Assembly: GCA_045118335.1 (NCBI GenBank)
Contig: JBGUXY010000041.1
Coordinates: 1 to 64,000 of the forward strand
Direction of reading: 5' to 3'
Source: W1P20-047 sp045118335
GTDB lineage: Bacteria > Actinomycetota > Coriobacteriia > Coriobacteriales > Eggerthellaceae
Length of the DNA stretch: 64,000 nt
Shown one piece after another: positions 19,215-26,132 of the stretch. The position numbers and the translations under genes are program-made. The number at the start of each line of letters is the position of its first letter. Within the stretch, counting starts at the first letter, position 1. The notes beneath the pieces were generated by a model. The model made no database searches and had not been told where the DNA came from. It was given only the letters and a program-made list of their open reading frames with translations.

Positions 19215-19439
19215 CTAGTCACAGGTGTAGACGTAGTAGAAATCCTTATCGCAGTTGTTGCAGTGCATTTGGTATTTGATCCAAGTACTGGTCTGTTCAA
19301 CGATGCGTATTCTGTAGTAGTCCCGGCTTCCACAGAAGGTGCATACGGGATCGTATCTTGCATCTCCGATATCTCCAGCGTTTCCACCAGATACTTCCTG
19401 CATCATCTCATCGGAAAGCTTCTTATTCTCTGCGTCCAT
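19215..19439 (-). CDS. Small peptide with double-glycine leader and zinc-ribbon-like cargo
   Basis: 74 aa. The leader LSDEMMQEVSGG matches the bacteriocin-type (TIGR01847-like) pattern: acidic and hydrophobic residues ending in Gly-Gly, where C39 peptidase-transporters cleave. The cargo of about 55 residues has CTFC and CNNC, spaced like a zinc ribbon, plus one Cys near the C-terminus. The start is decided by the ribosome site: AGGAGG (minus strand, 19452-19447) is 7 nt before ATG 19439 and only 1 nt before ATG 19445. The surrounding DNA is visibly AT-rich compared with neighbours. No transporter or modifying enzyme lies nearby, so function is unknown. Confidence 0.75.
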   Translation of the reverse strand: MDAENKKLSDEMMQEVSGGNAGDIGDARYDPVCTFCGSRDYYRIRIVEQTSTWIKYQMHCNNCDKDFYYVYTCD

Positions 19440-19578
19440 GTTCATTCCTCCTTATATAGTTTTCTTCCTGCAATTCCTTATACGATGGGGCATGGAAAGC
19501 ATTTCATGCATTCCAAAATTATTTAGTATAAGTTAACATAAGATATATTATCATATATACATCTCGCATAAGAAGGAA

Positions 19579-19607
19579 TTACAAAACTCTGACCAGGGGT
19601 TTTGTAA
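19579..19607 (-). terminator. Strong 12-bp hairpin, likely dut terminator
   Basis: The arms 19579-19590 and 19596-19607 pair over 12 bp (two G-U type pairs) around loop GACCA. On the minus strand it lies 76 bp after the dut stop and is followed by TTCCTTCTT. It also precedes the leader-peptide gene by 140 bp, so an attenuator role is possible. Confidence 0.6.
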
Positions 19608-19682
19608 ACGAGCGATTCTAAGCCGATTTAAGGCCCTCTTTTAATCCAGGATGAACTACCATCCAGGAAAAACGCGGCTCGT

Positions 19683-20132
19683 CTAGTTCTTTCCACTCGA
19701 ACCAAAGCCGCCTTCACCCCGGTTCGTGTCGTCGAGCTCATCTACTTCGACGGGAACCAGAGACTCCACCTTCATGATGACAAGCTGGGCTATGCGGTCG
19801 CCGACCTTAATATTTATCGGCTCGACCGGATCGAGGTTTATGGCGATGACCTTTATTTCGCCACGGTATCCGCTGTCGATGAGCCCAGGTGTGTTCACCA
19901 ACGAAAGACCCTGCTTTATTGCCATGCCGCTTCGAGGCAAGACGAAACCCGCATACCCGTCAGGTATGGCCATGGCAAGACCCGTGGATATGAGCCGCCT
20001 CTCGAATGGCTCTAGCGTAAGCTCTTCGGTGGAACGCAAGTCTATACCCGCATCGCCCATATAGGCGCTTTTAGGCACGATGGAATCCTCGTTGAGCAAT
20101 TTCACTGGTAAGTACATTTGTTCGCTATTCAT
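19683..20132 (-). CDS. dut: Deoxyuridine 5'-triphosphate nucleotidohydrolase (dUTPase)
   Basis: Hydrolyses dUTP to dUMP, keeping uracil out of DNA and feeding dTMP synthesis. 149 aa trimeric dUTPase with all five motifs in order: DAGIDLRS, PRSGMAIKQGL, GLIDSGYRGEI, DRIAQLVI and the C-terminal RGEGGFGSSG P-loop-like arm. The start ATG overlaps the nrdR stop by one base (TAATG on the minus strand), so both are cotranslated as an nrdR-dut deoxynucleotide unit. Confidence 0.97.
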   Translation of the reverse strand: MNSEQMYLPVKLLNEDSIVPKSAYMGDAGIDLRSTEELTLEPFERRLISTGLAMAIPDGYAGFVLPRSGMAIKQGLSLVNTPGLIDSGYRGEIKVIAINLDPVEPINIKVGDRIAQLVIMKVESLVPVEVDELDDTNRGEGGFGSSGKN

Positions 20133-20578
20133 TATGCCAAGCTTTCCAAAGCCTGACTGAACTCGGCAACGCTCTTGAAATCCTTGTACACGCTGGCAAA
20201 CCGGATATAGGCAACTTCGTCGAGCGAACGGAGCCTGCGCATGACCATATCGCCTAGCTCCTTCGACTCGATTTCCGTCTTGTTCATGTTTCGCAATTCG
20301 AGCTCGAGGTTTTCAACTAGTTCGTTGATGCTCTCGGGCTCGATTGGCCGCTTGGCGCAGGCTATGTAGAGGCCACGGAGGATCTTCTCGCGGTTGAACA
20401 CCTCGGAAGTGCCGTCACTCTTCAAGACGATGAGGGGGTTTTCACCCAAACGCTCGTAGGTCGTGAAGCGGCGTCCACAGGAAAGGCATTCCCTTCTGCG
20501 CCGTATGGTCGAACCATCTTCTGATGGACGCGAGTCGACGACTTTGGAGTCGAGATGACCACATGTGGGACAACGCAT
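20132..20578 (-). CDS. nrdR: Transcriptional repressor NrdR
   Basis: Represses ribonucleotide reductase genes when dATP is abundant. 148 aa: an N-terminal zinc ribbon (CPTCG and CLSCGRRF) followed by an ATP-cone domain (ENPLIVLKSDGTSEVF, NREKILRGL). The start ATG 20578 (MRCPTCGH) has AAGGAG six nt upstream; the open frame upstream of it is not conserved-looking. Its neighbours follow the actinobacterial order lexA - small SOS gene - nrdR. No nrd structural genes are in the window. Confidence 0.96.
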   Translation of the reverse strand: MRCPTCGHLDSKVVDSRPSEDGSTIRRRRECLSCGRRFTTYERLGENPLIVLKSDGTSEVFNREKILRGLYIACAKRPIEPESINELVENLELELRNMNKTEIESKELGDMVMRRLRSLDEVAYIRFASVYKDFKSVAEFSQALESLA

Positions 20579-20685
20579 GGCACTCCTTCTTCTGCATCTG
20601 CGCAACAGCAATCAGATTATCATAAAGCTGCAGATAGATTAGCGGTTTTTCGAGCGCCGACATCAACAACCCGCTTTCCTCCATC

Positions 20686-20723
20686 AAAAGAAGCATCCCC
20701 GCAACCAAGCTGGGATGCTTCTT
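20686..20723 (-). terminator. Intrinsic terminator of the 115-aa SOS gene
   Basis: AAGAAGCATCCC (20688-20699) and GGGATGCTTCTT (20712-20723) form a perfect 12-bp stem with a 12-nt loop. On the minus strand TTTTGATGG follows. It separates the 115-aa gene from nrdR-dut. Confidence 0.7.
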
Positions 20724-20773
20724 GTCTTGCCTTGAAACGCAGCACTCAAGGCAATGAGATGTTAAGACGGTTT

Positions 20774-21121
20774 TCAGATAGTGGTAGCGATGATAGTACC
20801 GAGCGCAGCCACCGTGTACAGACAACCGTAAGCCTTGACTTTCCAGTCGTCCTTGATGTCGAACGACGTGCCTTCCAAGGTTCCCGTCCGCATGTCGTGG
20901 AAACATTGGCTCTTGTCCATCGTCGCAATCATGCCAGCACGCATGCGCTCAGATCTGCTCGCATGTTTCGCCTTGGAAAGACGGGTGTAATCTATCCCTC
21001 TTTCCCAGTTGCTTGCTGCACGCTCGAAGCTGATGATGCGCTCGTTTTCATTTCTGTACCGAGAACAATCAGGCACGAGTGCAGAGGTGCCGTCGACGAA
21101 ACGGAACTCTTTGCTGTTCAT
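20774..21121 (-). CDS. 115-aa tail-anchored membrane protein, probably SOS-induced
   Basis: No domain recognised. The first 90 residues are hydrophilic and charged; the last 19 (from AYGCLYTVAALG to the end) form one hydrophobic helix, so the protein is probably anchored by its C-terminus. A strong ribosome site (AAGGAGG, forward 21127-21133) sits 5 nt before ATG 21121, and the gene has its own terminator. It is divergent from lexA with a LexA-like box inside its promoter. In Mycobacterium and Corynebacterium the gene between lexA and nrdR encodes an SOS-induced division inhibitor (Rv2719c/ChiZ, DivS); in Bacillus yneA is divergent from lexA. It has no LysM domain, so any shared role is inferred from position only. 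Confidence 0.8.
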   Translation of the reverse strand: MNSKEFRFVDGTSALVPDCSRYRNENERIISFERAASNWERGIDYTRLSKAKHASRSERMRAGMIATMDKSQCFHDMRTGTLEGTSFDIKDDWKVKAYGCLYTVAALGTIIATTI

Positions 21122-21137
21122 TCTTGCCTCCTTGCTC

Positions 21138-21165
21138 TTGCATAGAACTTATGTTCGTGTATACT
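21138..21165 (+). promoter_or_regulatory. lexA promoter with LexA box 1 in the spacer
   Basis: TTGCAT (21138-21143), 16-bp spacer, TATACT (21160-21165). The spacer holds AGAACTTATGTTCG (21144-21157), a match to the Gram-positive LexA box (GAAC-N4-GTTC), so LexA would repress its own gene. Confidence 0.8.
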
Positions 21166-21191
21166 GTAATCCGAACAAAGGTTCTTGTCAA
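21163..21191 (-). promoter_or_regulatory. Promoter of the 115-aa gene with LexA box 2 in the spacer
   Basis: On the minus strand: TTGACA (21191-21186), 17-bp spacer, TACAGT (21168-21163). Box 2, CGAACAAAGGTTCT (21172-21185), fills most of the spacer. Its -10 overlaps the lexA -10, so the two promoters exclude each other or share control. Confidence 0.75.
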
Positions 21192-21199
21192 TAAGAAAA

Positions 21200-21213
21200 C
21201 GCACATTTGTTCG
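21200..21213. promoter_or_regulatory. Degenerate third LexA-like box
   Basis: CGCACATTTGTTCG; reversed it reads CGAACAAATGTGCG, one mismatch from GAAC-N4-GTTC. Its centre is exactly 28 bp from box 2, as box 2 is from box 1. It covers the lexA leader just before the ribosome site. Confidence 0.5.
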
Positions 21214-21227
21214 GTAATGGAGGAAGC

Positions 21228-21875
21228 ATGGCAAAAGACATCACGAAACGACAGAAGGCCGTTTACGACTGCATCGAAAGCTTCATAGAAAAGCATGGAT
21301 ACGGGCCAACGGTACGCGAAGTGTGCCAGGAGCTTGGGCTTTCCTCGCCTTCCACCGTTCACGTTCATCTGAAAGCGCTCGAAGACAAGGGTCTCATCAA
21401 CCGCGACCCCTTGAAGTCGCGTTCCATCACGCTTGCGAACAGCATCGCAAAACCAGCTGAACCCAACATCGTCTCTCCGATTTTCGGCGCAACCGAAAGC
21501 ACGGTCAAGTTACCACTCGTTGGTGATGTTGCCGCCGGAACGCCCTTGCTCGCAGAAGAGAACATAACAGACATGATCACGCTCCCCACCGAAATCGTTG
21601 GCGATACAGCGTCGTTTTTGTTATCGGTGCATGGCGATTCGATGATTGAATGTGGCATCAACGACGGCGACTACATCGTCGTTCGCGAACAGCAAACCGC
21701 CAACAACGGCGACATCGTAGTCGCCCTGATAGATGACGGTGCCACGGTGAAACGGTTCTACCGTGAAAGCGACCATTTCCGGCTCCAACCGGAAAATTCC
21801 TCGATGGAGCCCATCATCGTGCGCGAATGCTCGATTGTGGGCAAGGTTGTCGCACTCTTTAGGCGCGTCCGCTAA
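21228..21875 (+). CDS. lexA: SOS repressor LexA
   Basis: Represses DNA-damage genes and cleaves itself when bound to RecA filaments. 215 aa: winged HTH at residues about 20-65 (YGPTVREVCQELGLSSPSTV), the Ala103-Gly104 cleavage site (VAAGTPLL), and the Ser138 (HGDSMIE) / Lys175 (ATVKRF) catalytic dyad of S24 peptidases. ATG 21228 is chosen because GGAGG precedes it by 5-6 nt and LexA homology begins at MAKDITKRQ. Three LexA-like boxes upstream indicate autoregulation. It is convergent with hflX (10-bp gap). Confidence 0.97.
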   Translation: MAKDITKRQKAVYDCIESFIEKHGYGPTVREVCQELGLSSPSTVHVHLKALEDKGLINRDPLKSRSITLANSIAKPAEPNIVSPIFGATESTVKLPLVGDVAAGTPLLAEENITDMITLPTEIVGDTASFLLSVHGDSMIECGINDGDYIVVREQQTANNGDIVVALIDDGATVKRFYRESDHFRLQPENSSMEPIIVRECSIVGKVVALFRRVR

Positions 21876-21885
21876 ACAAGAGGGC

Positions 21886-23187
21886 TTATTCTACGACGAA
21901 GCACTCGAATTGCTGGATGAAATGGGGGCCAACCTTCACGGAAAGGAGCGTCCCCCCTTCCACGTGCTCGCAATGCAGCACGTGGCATCGTTCGTATGCC
22001 AACGAAACCAGATTCCCCCGATCGAATGGCAAAAGCACCTTCAAGAGCCTGTCTTGGGCGGAGGCGACGTCGGAAATGCGCTTCACGAGCTGATCCACTC
22101 CCTCGCCCGTCTGGGCTGATACAAAGACCGCATGGGGCCTTCGGCTCGCAAGGGCGCATCGCTTTTCTTCGTCGAGGAGGTCAATCTTGTTGTAGACCTC
22201 TATCTTGCTTATCTGATGAGCCCCAATCTGACCGAGGACTTCGTCGACAGCCATGATCTGCTCTTCCCTTTCGGCGGATGATGCATCGATGACGTGGACG
22301 ATAATATCCGCTTCGGTGATCTCGTCCAGCGTGCTCTTGAAAGCCTCTATAAGCGTTGTGGGCAGCTTCTGAATGAACCCGACGGTATCCGTGAGGGTTA
22401 TCTCGCGGCCTTCGGGAAGCACGTACTTGCGAGTTGTGGAATCGAGCGTGGCGAAGAGCTTGTCATAGCTTAAGACCCCCGCATCGGTGAGGCGGTTGAG
22501 CAGGCTCGATTTGCCGGCGTTGGTGTAACCGGCCAGGGCAACGCGCAACATGCCACTCGCCTGCCGGCTCTGACGCTGGACGGCACGGTTTTTCCCCACT
22601 TCACGAAGCTCGCGCTCGATGGCGGTTATGCGCTTTCTCACCATGCGACGGTCTACCTCGAGCTGGCTTTCGCCTTCGCCGAATCGGCTGCCGACCCCAC
22701 CGCCCATCCGGTTGCTGGCAAGATGAGCCCACATGCCGCGTAGCCTGGGCAGCAGGTACTGGTTCTGCGCGAGACGCACCTGCAGGCGCCCTTCTTTCGT
22801 GGTCGCATGGAGGGCGAATATATCGAGGATAAGCGCCGTCCGGTCGATGACCTTCACGTCCTTACCCACGATCTTCTCCAGGTTCGACTGCTGCGAGGGG
22901 GTGAGCTCGTCGTCGAAGATAACCAAATCGGCGCTGAAGGCTCGGCAAAGCTCGGCTATCTCTGCCGCCTTCCCGCTGCCGACGAACGTCCGGGGATTCG
23001 GTGTGTCGAGCTTCTGGGTGGTTACTGCCACCGTGTCGGCACCTGCGGTCCAAGCGAGCCGCTCGAGCTCGGCAAGCGTTTCATCGACCGACCATTCGCT
23101 TCCCGGTCGGTCGATTCCCACCAAGACGGCACGCTCTGCATGTTCCTGCGTTTCCACGAGGGGGAATCGGTTCTTGTTTACGGACAT
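21886..23187 (-). CDS. hflX: GTPase HflX
   Basis: Ribosome-binding GTPase that splits stalled or hibernating ribosomes after stress. 433 aa: N-terminal HflX domain with the glycine-rich segment NRMGGGVGSRFGEGESQLE, then a coiled linker (DRRMVRKRITAIEREL), then the G domain with AGYTNAGKSS (P-loop), DTVGFIQKLP (G3) and NKID (G4), and a C-terminal domain. The start is placed at ATG 23187 (MSVNKNRFPLVE); a TTG at 23214 is less likely. It follows miaA by 58 bp, keeping the miaA-hflX linkage seen in many bacteria. Confidence 0.95.
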   Translation of the reverse strand: MSVNKNRFPLVETQEHAERAVLVGIDRPGSEWSVDETLAELERLAWTAGADTVAVTTQKLDTPNPRTFVGSGKAAEIAELCRAFSADLVIFDDELTPSQQSNLEKIVGKDVKVIDRTALILDIFALHATTKEGRLQVRLAQNQYLLPRLRGMWAHLASNRMGGGVGSRFGEGESQLEVDRRMVRKRITAIERELREVGKNRAVQRQSRQASGMLRVALAGYTNAGKSSLLNRLTDAGVLSYDKLFATLDSTTRKYVLPEGREITLTDTVGFIQKLPTTLIEAFKSTLDEITEADIIVHVIDASSAEREEQIMAVDEVLGQIGAHQISKIEVYNKIDLLDEEKRCALASRRPHAVFVSAQTGEGVDQLVKRISDVASAQDRLLKVLLPFDRGNLVSLAYERCHVLHCEHVEGGTLLSVKVGPHFIQQFECFVVE

Positions 23188-23245
23188 GGACAAACCCCAT
23201 CTTCCAAATATCAACGCTGGCTGCTGTTAGCGTAGGTCTTCTGCA

Positions 23246-24211
23246 TCACCAATCTTCATCCATGTTGCAAGACACCCCACCTTGCATCGTGAAGCGCTCG
23301 ATGATCTGATCCGCTATAAAGCCAGGTTCGTATTCGTCTGCCTCGATCCAGCGAATGCGTGCATCTTTGCGAAACCATGTTCGCTGGCGTTTGGCGTATC
23401 GGTGCGTCGCCACCTTTATCTGCCCTTTCGCTTCGTCCAACGTGCATCTGCCTTCCAGGTAGGCGACGATTTCCTTGTATCCTATGGCCTGCGCAGCGGT
23501 GAGCCCCTCTCTGAAGCCCTGGTCGAGCAACGCCCTCACTTCATCGACCAAGCCATCGGCCACCATGGCATCGACGCGTTCGTCGATGCGCGCGTTTAGC
23601 AGCGCAGCAGACACCTGCAGGCCGAAGAATTCGGTTCGATAGCGTGCGGGGATGGAGGAAAACTTCTCGCGCTGCTCGCGGTACGACGTCCCCTCGGCGA
23701 GCAGCTCGAAGGCGCGCACGACGCGCTTGGAATCGTTCTCGTGAATGACCTCGGCCGATGCTGGATCGATTGCGTTCAGCTCCTCCCAAAGCGCATGGGA
23801 ACCCAGCTCTTCTAGCATCGCGTTGTAGCGGTCACGCACCGCATTGCCAACTTGCTCGCCTGCCGGAAAGTCGAAATCATCGACGAGCGCCCGCACGTAG
23901 AATCCCGTGCCGCCGCATATAACGACCTGACGTGAGCTTGCGATGGCCTCATCGAGTATCGCGCGCCCGTATTCCTGGTAAAGCGCCGCGGAAAACGGCT
24001 CCCCGGGATTTATGAGGTCGAGCCCATGGTGAACGACGCGCATCTGGTGCGGCAGCACCTTTCCGGTGCCAATGTCCATACCCCGATATACTTGCATGCT
24101 GTCTGCGCTGAGAACGTGGGCGCCAATACGCTCGGCAACACATTGCGCGACTTCGCTCTTCCCGGAAGCGGTGGGGCCAACGATTGCTATAAAAGGTGTC
24201 TCCCCTTTCAC
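23246..24211 (-). CDS. miaA: tRNA dimethylallyltransferase
   Basis: Adds a dimethylallyl group to A37 of tRNAs that read U-starting codons (i6A37). 321 aa with the P-loop GPTASGKS, DSMQVYRGMDIGT and the substrate-binding GGTGFYVRAL. It starts with GTG 24211 overlapping the last base of the miaB stop (TAGTG), so it is coupled to miaB, whose product methylthiolates the i6A that MiaA makes: the two consecutive steps are in one operon. Confidence 0.96.
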   Translation of the reverse strand: MKGETPFIAIVGPTASGKSEVAQCVAERIGAHVLSADSMQVYRGMDIGTGKVLPHQMRVVHHGLDLINPGEPFSAALYQEYGRAILDEAIASSRQVVICGGTGFYVRALVDDFDFPAGEQVGNAVRDRYNAMLEELGSHALWEELNAIDPASAEVIHENDSKRVVRAFELLAEGTSYREQREKFSSIPARYRTEFFGLQVSAALLNARIDERVDAMVADGLVDEVRALLDQGFREGLTAAQAIGYKEIVAYLEGRCTLDEAKGQIKVATHRYAKRQRTWFRKDARIRWIEADEYEPGFIADQIIERFTMQGGVSCNMDEDW

Positions 24212-25650
24212 TACCCCACCTGGTTGTCTAGGATTCTGCGCGTCTTCTCAGGAGTATCTTCCCCATTTGGACAAGCTATAGACCCTGGGTTAGATACGCA
24301 CGACGTGTCAAGGATTCTTCCCTTCAGGTACCACGTCAGGGCCTCTTCGACCTCGACGTCTACGAAAGTGCCCTTCAACCGCTCGATATCCATCCCATGT
24401 GGTATGGACGCATGCACCGTCTGGTTTCGGGGACTGCGCCCGGAAAGCATGGACGTATCCCGCTTGCTCTCTCCCTCTACCAGCACGCTCACCGTCTTGC
24501 CCGCCTCGCGCTGGTTTTGGCGGTATGCGCTTTCCTGCACGATCTCGACCAGGCGGTCGAAGCGTTCCTGTACCACGTCACGGGGTACCTCGTCGGGCAT
24601 GCTCGCAGCGGGCGTACCCTGGCGCTTGCTGTAGATGAAGGTGAACACCTGGGAATAGCCCACCTCTTTCACCAAGTCGCAGGTTGCCTTGAAGTCTTCT
24701 TCCGTCTCGCCGGGAAAACCGACGATGACATCGGTGGAAAGGGCTATTTCCGGACACGCCTTTCGGAGCTTGGCCACGAGGCCAAGATACCGCTCGGCAG
24801 TATAGCGCCTGTTCATCTGATCGAGTATGCGGTCTGAACCCGACTGCAGTGCCAGATGAAGAGCTGGCATGACGTTTCGGTGCATGGCGAATCGCTCGAT
24901 GACCTCGTCGGTAAGGTCCTTCGGATGGCTGGTAAGAAACCGCAGGCGATCGACGCCGGTTTCGGCGACGGCATCGAGCACTTCTGCGAACCGCGGATGC
25001 CCGTACAGGTCGCGGCCATAGGAGTTCACGTTCTGGCCGAGCAGCGTGATTTCCTTCACGCCTTCGTCGACGTATCGACGAGCCACGTTCACGACTTCCT
25101 CAAACGGCCTGCTGATCTCGCGTCCGCGAACGTAGGGCACGATGCAGTACGTGCAGAAGTTGTTGCAGCCGACAGAAATGGGCAGCCATGCAGTCCATGG
25201 CGATTCCCTGTCTTCTGGGAGGTCGTCGTTAAACTCCAGCCGTCCTTCGATGACTTTTGCCTTGCGCGCTCCCGTCTCCATGGCATCCGCAAGCAGATGC
25301 GGCAGCTCTTCTTTGTTATGCGTCCCGAAGACGACATCGACATGGCGTAGCTGCTTGAGGAGCATTTCCCCATCGCGCTGCCCGATGCAGCCACCGATGG
25401 CCACATACCGCTTCGGGTAGGGAGTCCCCTTGCGCAACGGAAGGTTCTTCATAGACTTTACCTGACCAAGAAGGCGTTCATCTGCCTTTTCCCGAACACA
25501 GCATGTCATGTAGATGCACAAGTCGGCCTCTTCGTTGGAAGACACGGGCGTAGCACCCAGCTGCTCGAGCATGCCGGCGATTCTCTCGGAGTCGTACTTG
25601 TTCATCTGGCACCCGAAGGTGGTTATGCAAAACGTTGCATTTTCGAACAT
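24211..25650 (-). CDS. miaB: tRNA-i6A37 methylthiotransferase
   Basis: Radical-SAM enzyme converting i6A37 to ms2i6A37 with two [4Fe-4S] clusters. 479 aa. The N-terminal cluster cysteines are in FGCQMNKYDSE, MTCCVRE (usually NTCAVRE; here Met replaces Asn) and GGCIGQ. The radical-SAM triad is CNNFCTYC. A TRAM RNA-binding domain follows (about residues 385-445). Beyond it is a tail of about 35 residues with two extra Cys (from GRILDTSC) not usual in MiaB. No clear ribosome site precedes ATG 25650; spoVS ends 11 bp upstream, so coupling is likely. Confidence 0.95.
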   Translation of the reverse strand: MFENATFCITTFGCQMNKYDSERIAGMLEQLGATPVSSNEEADLCIYMTCCVREKADERLLGQVKSMKNLPLRKGTPYPKRYVAIGGCIGQRDGEMLLKQLRHVDVVFGTHNKEELPHLLADAMETGARKAKVIEGRLEFNDDLPEDRESPWTAWLPISVGCNNFCTYCIVPYVRGREISRPFEEVVNVARRYVDEGVKEITLLGQNVNSYGRDLYGHPRFAEVLDAVAETGVDRLRFLTSHPKDLTDEVIERFAMHRNVMPALHLALQSGSDRILDQMNRRYTAERYLGLVAKLRKACPEIALSTDVIVGFPGETEEDFKATCDLVKEVGYSQVFTFIYSKRQGTPAASMPDEVPRDVVQERFDRLVEIVQESAYRQNQREAGKTVSVLVEGESKRDTSMLSGRSPRNQTVHASIPHGMDIERLKGTFVDVEVEEALTWYLKGRILDTSCVSNPGSIACPNGEDTPEKTRRILDNQVG

Positions 25651-25661
25651 GGACGCAACTT

Positions 25662-25979
25662 CTATTGGATTTTCGGAACGCCGGAGATGTAGCGGGGTTC
25701 CACGGTGAACCGGATGGCCGTTCGGTATTCTCCGTCAATGACGATATCGGCAAAACTTGGGATGCAGACTATCTCGATGCCGATGGGAGAGAGGAATCCG
25801 CGCGATATGGCGATGGCCTTCACAGCCTGGTTCACAGCCCCGGCTCCAACCGATTGGATTTCTACGTCCACACCGTCCTTTATCATGCCGGCTATGGCAC
25901 CGGCCACCGATGCAGGAGAAGATTTGGACGAGACTTTCAGAAAACCGTTGACTGGTTGCACGTCATGGTTTGGTGCCAT
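25662..25979 (-). CDS. spoVS: Stage V sporulation protein S (SpoVS/Alba-like)
   Basis: 105 aa. After a short N-terminal extension the sequence matches SpoVS along its whole length: LKVSSKSSPASVAGAIAG, GAGAVNQAVKAIAI, IPSFADIVIDGE and RTAIRFTVEPR. SpoVS belongs to the Alba-like fold and is needed for spore coat and cortex in Bacillus, but occurs in many non-sporulating bacteria. GGAGG lies 9 nt before ATG 25979. It leads the spoVS-miaB-miaA-hflX run, the same linkage as in Firmicutes. Its role here is unknown; nucleic-acid binding is plausible from the fold. Confidence 0.93.
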   Translation of the reverse strand: MAPNHDVQPVNGFLKVSSKSSPASVAGAIAGMIKDGVDVEIQSVGAGAVNQAVKAIAISRGFLSPIGIEIVCIPSFADIVIDGEYRTAIRFTVEPRYISGVPKIQ

Positions 25980-26067
25980 GCTGCGATTCCTCCGTTTGCT
26001 GGATATGATGTTTCAATTCTTGTACGTTCCGTAGCGTATCTGCTTCGTTCGTGGAGAATCGTTTCAT

Positions 26068-26097
26068 ATTCTAAACGTTTGTCTCAAGCTTGGTCAA
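26068..26097 (-). promoter_or_regulatory. Probable promoter of spoVS-miaB-miaA-hflX
   Basis: Minus strand: TTGACC (26097-26092), 18-bp spacer, TAGAAT (26073-26068), each 5 of 6 to consensus. The transcript would have a leader of about 80 nt before spoVS. Confidence 0.5.
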
Positions 26098-26132
26098 TAC
26101 GAGCGCAACTGCACGCTTAAAACGCAAATCTG

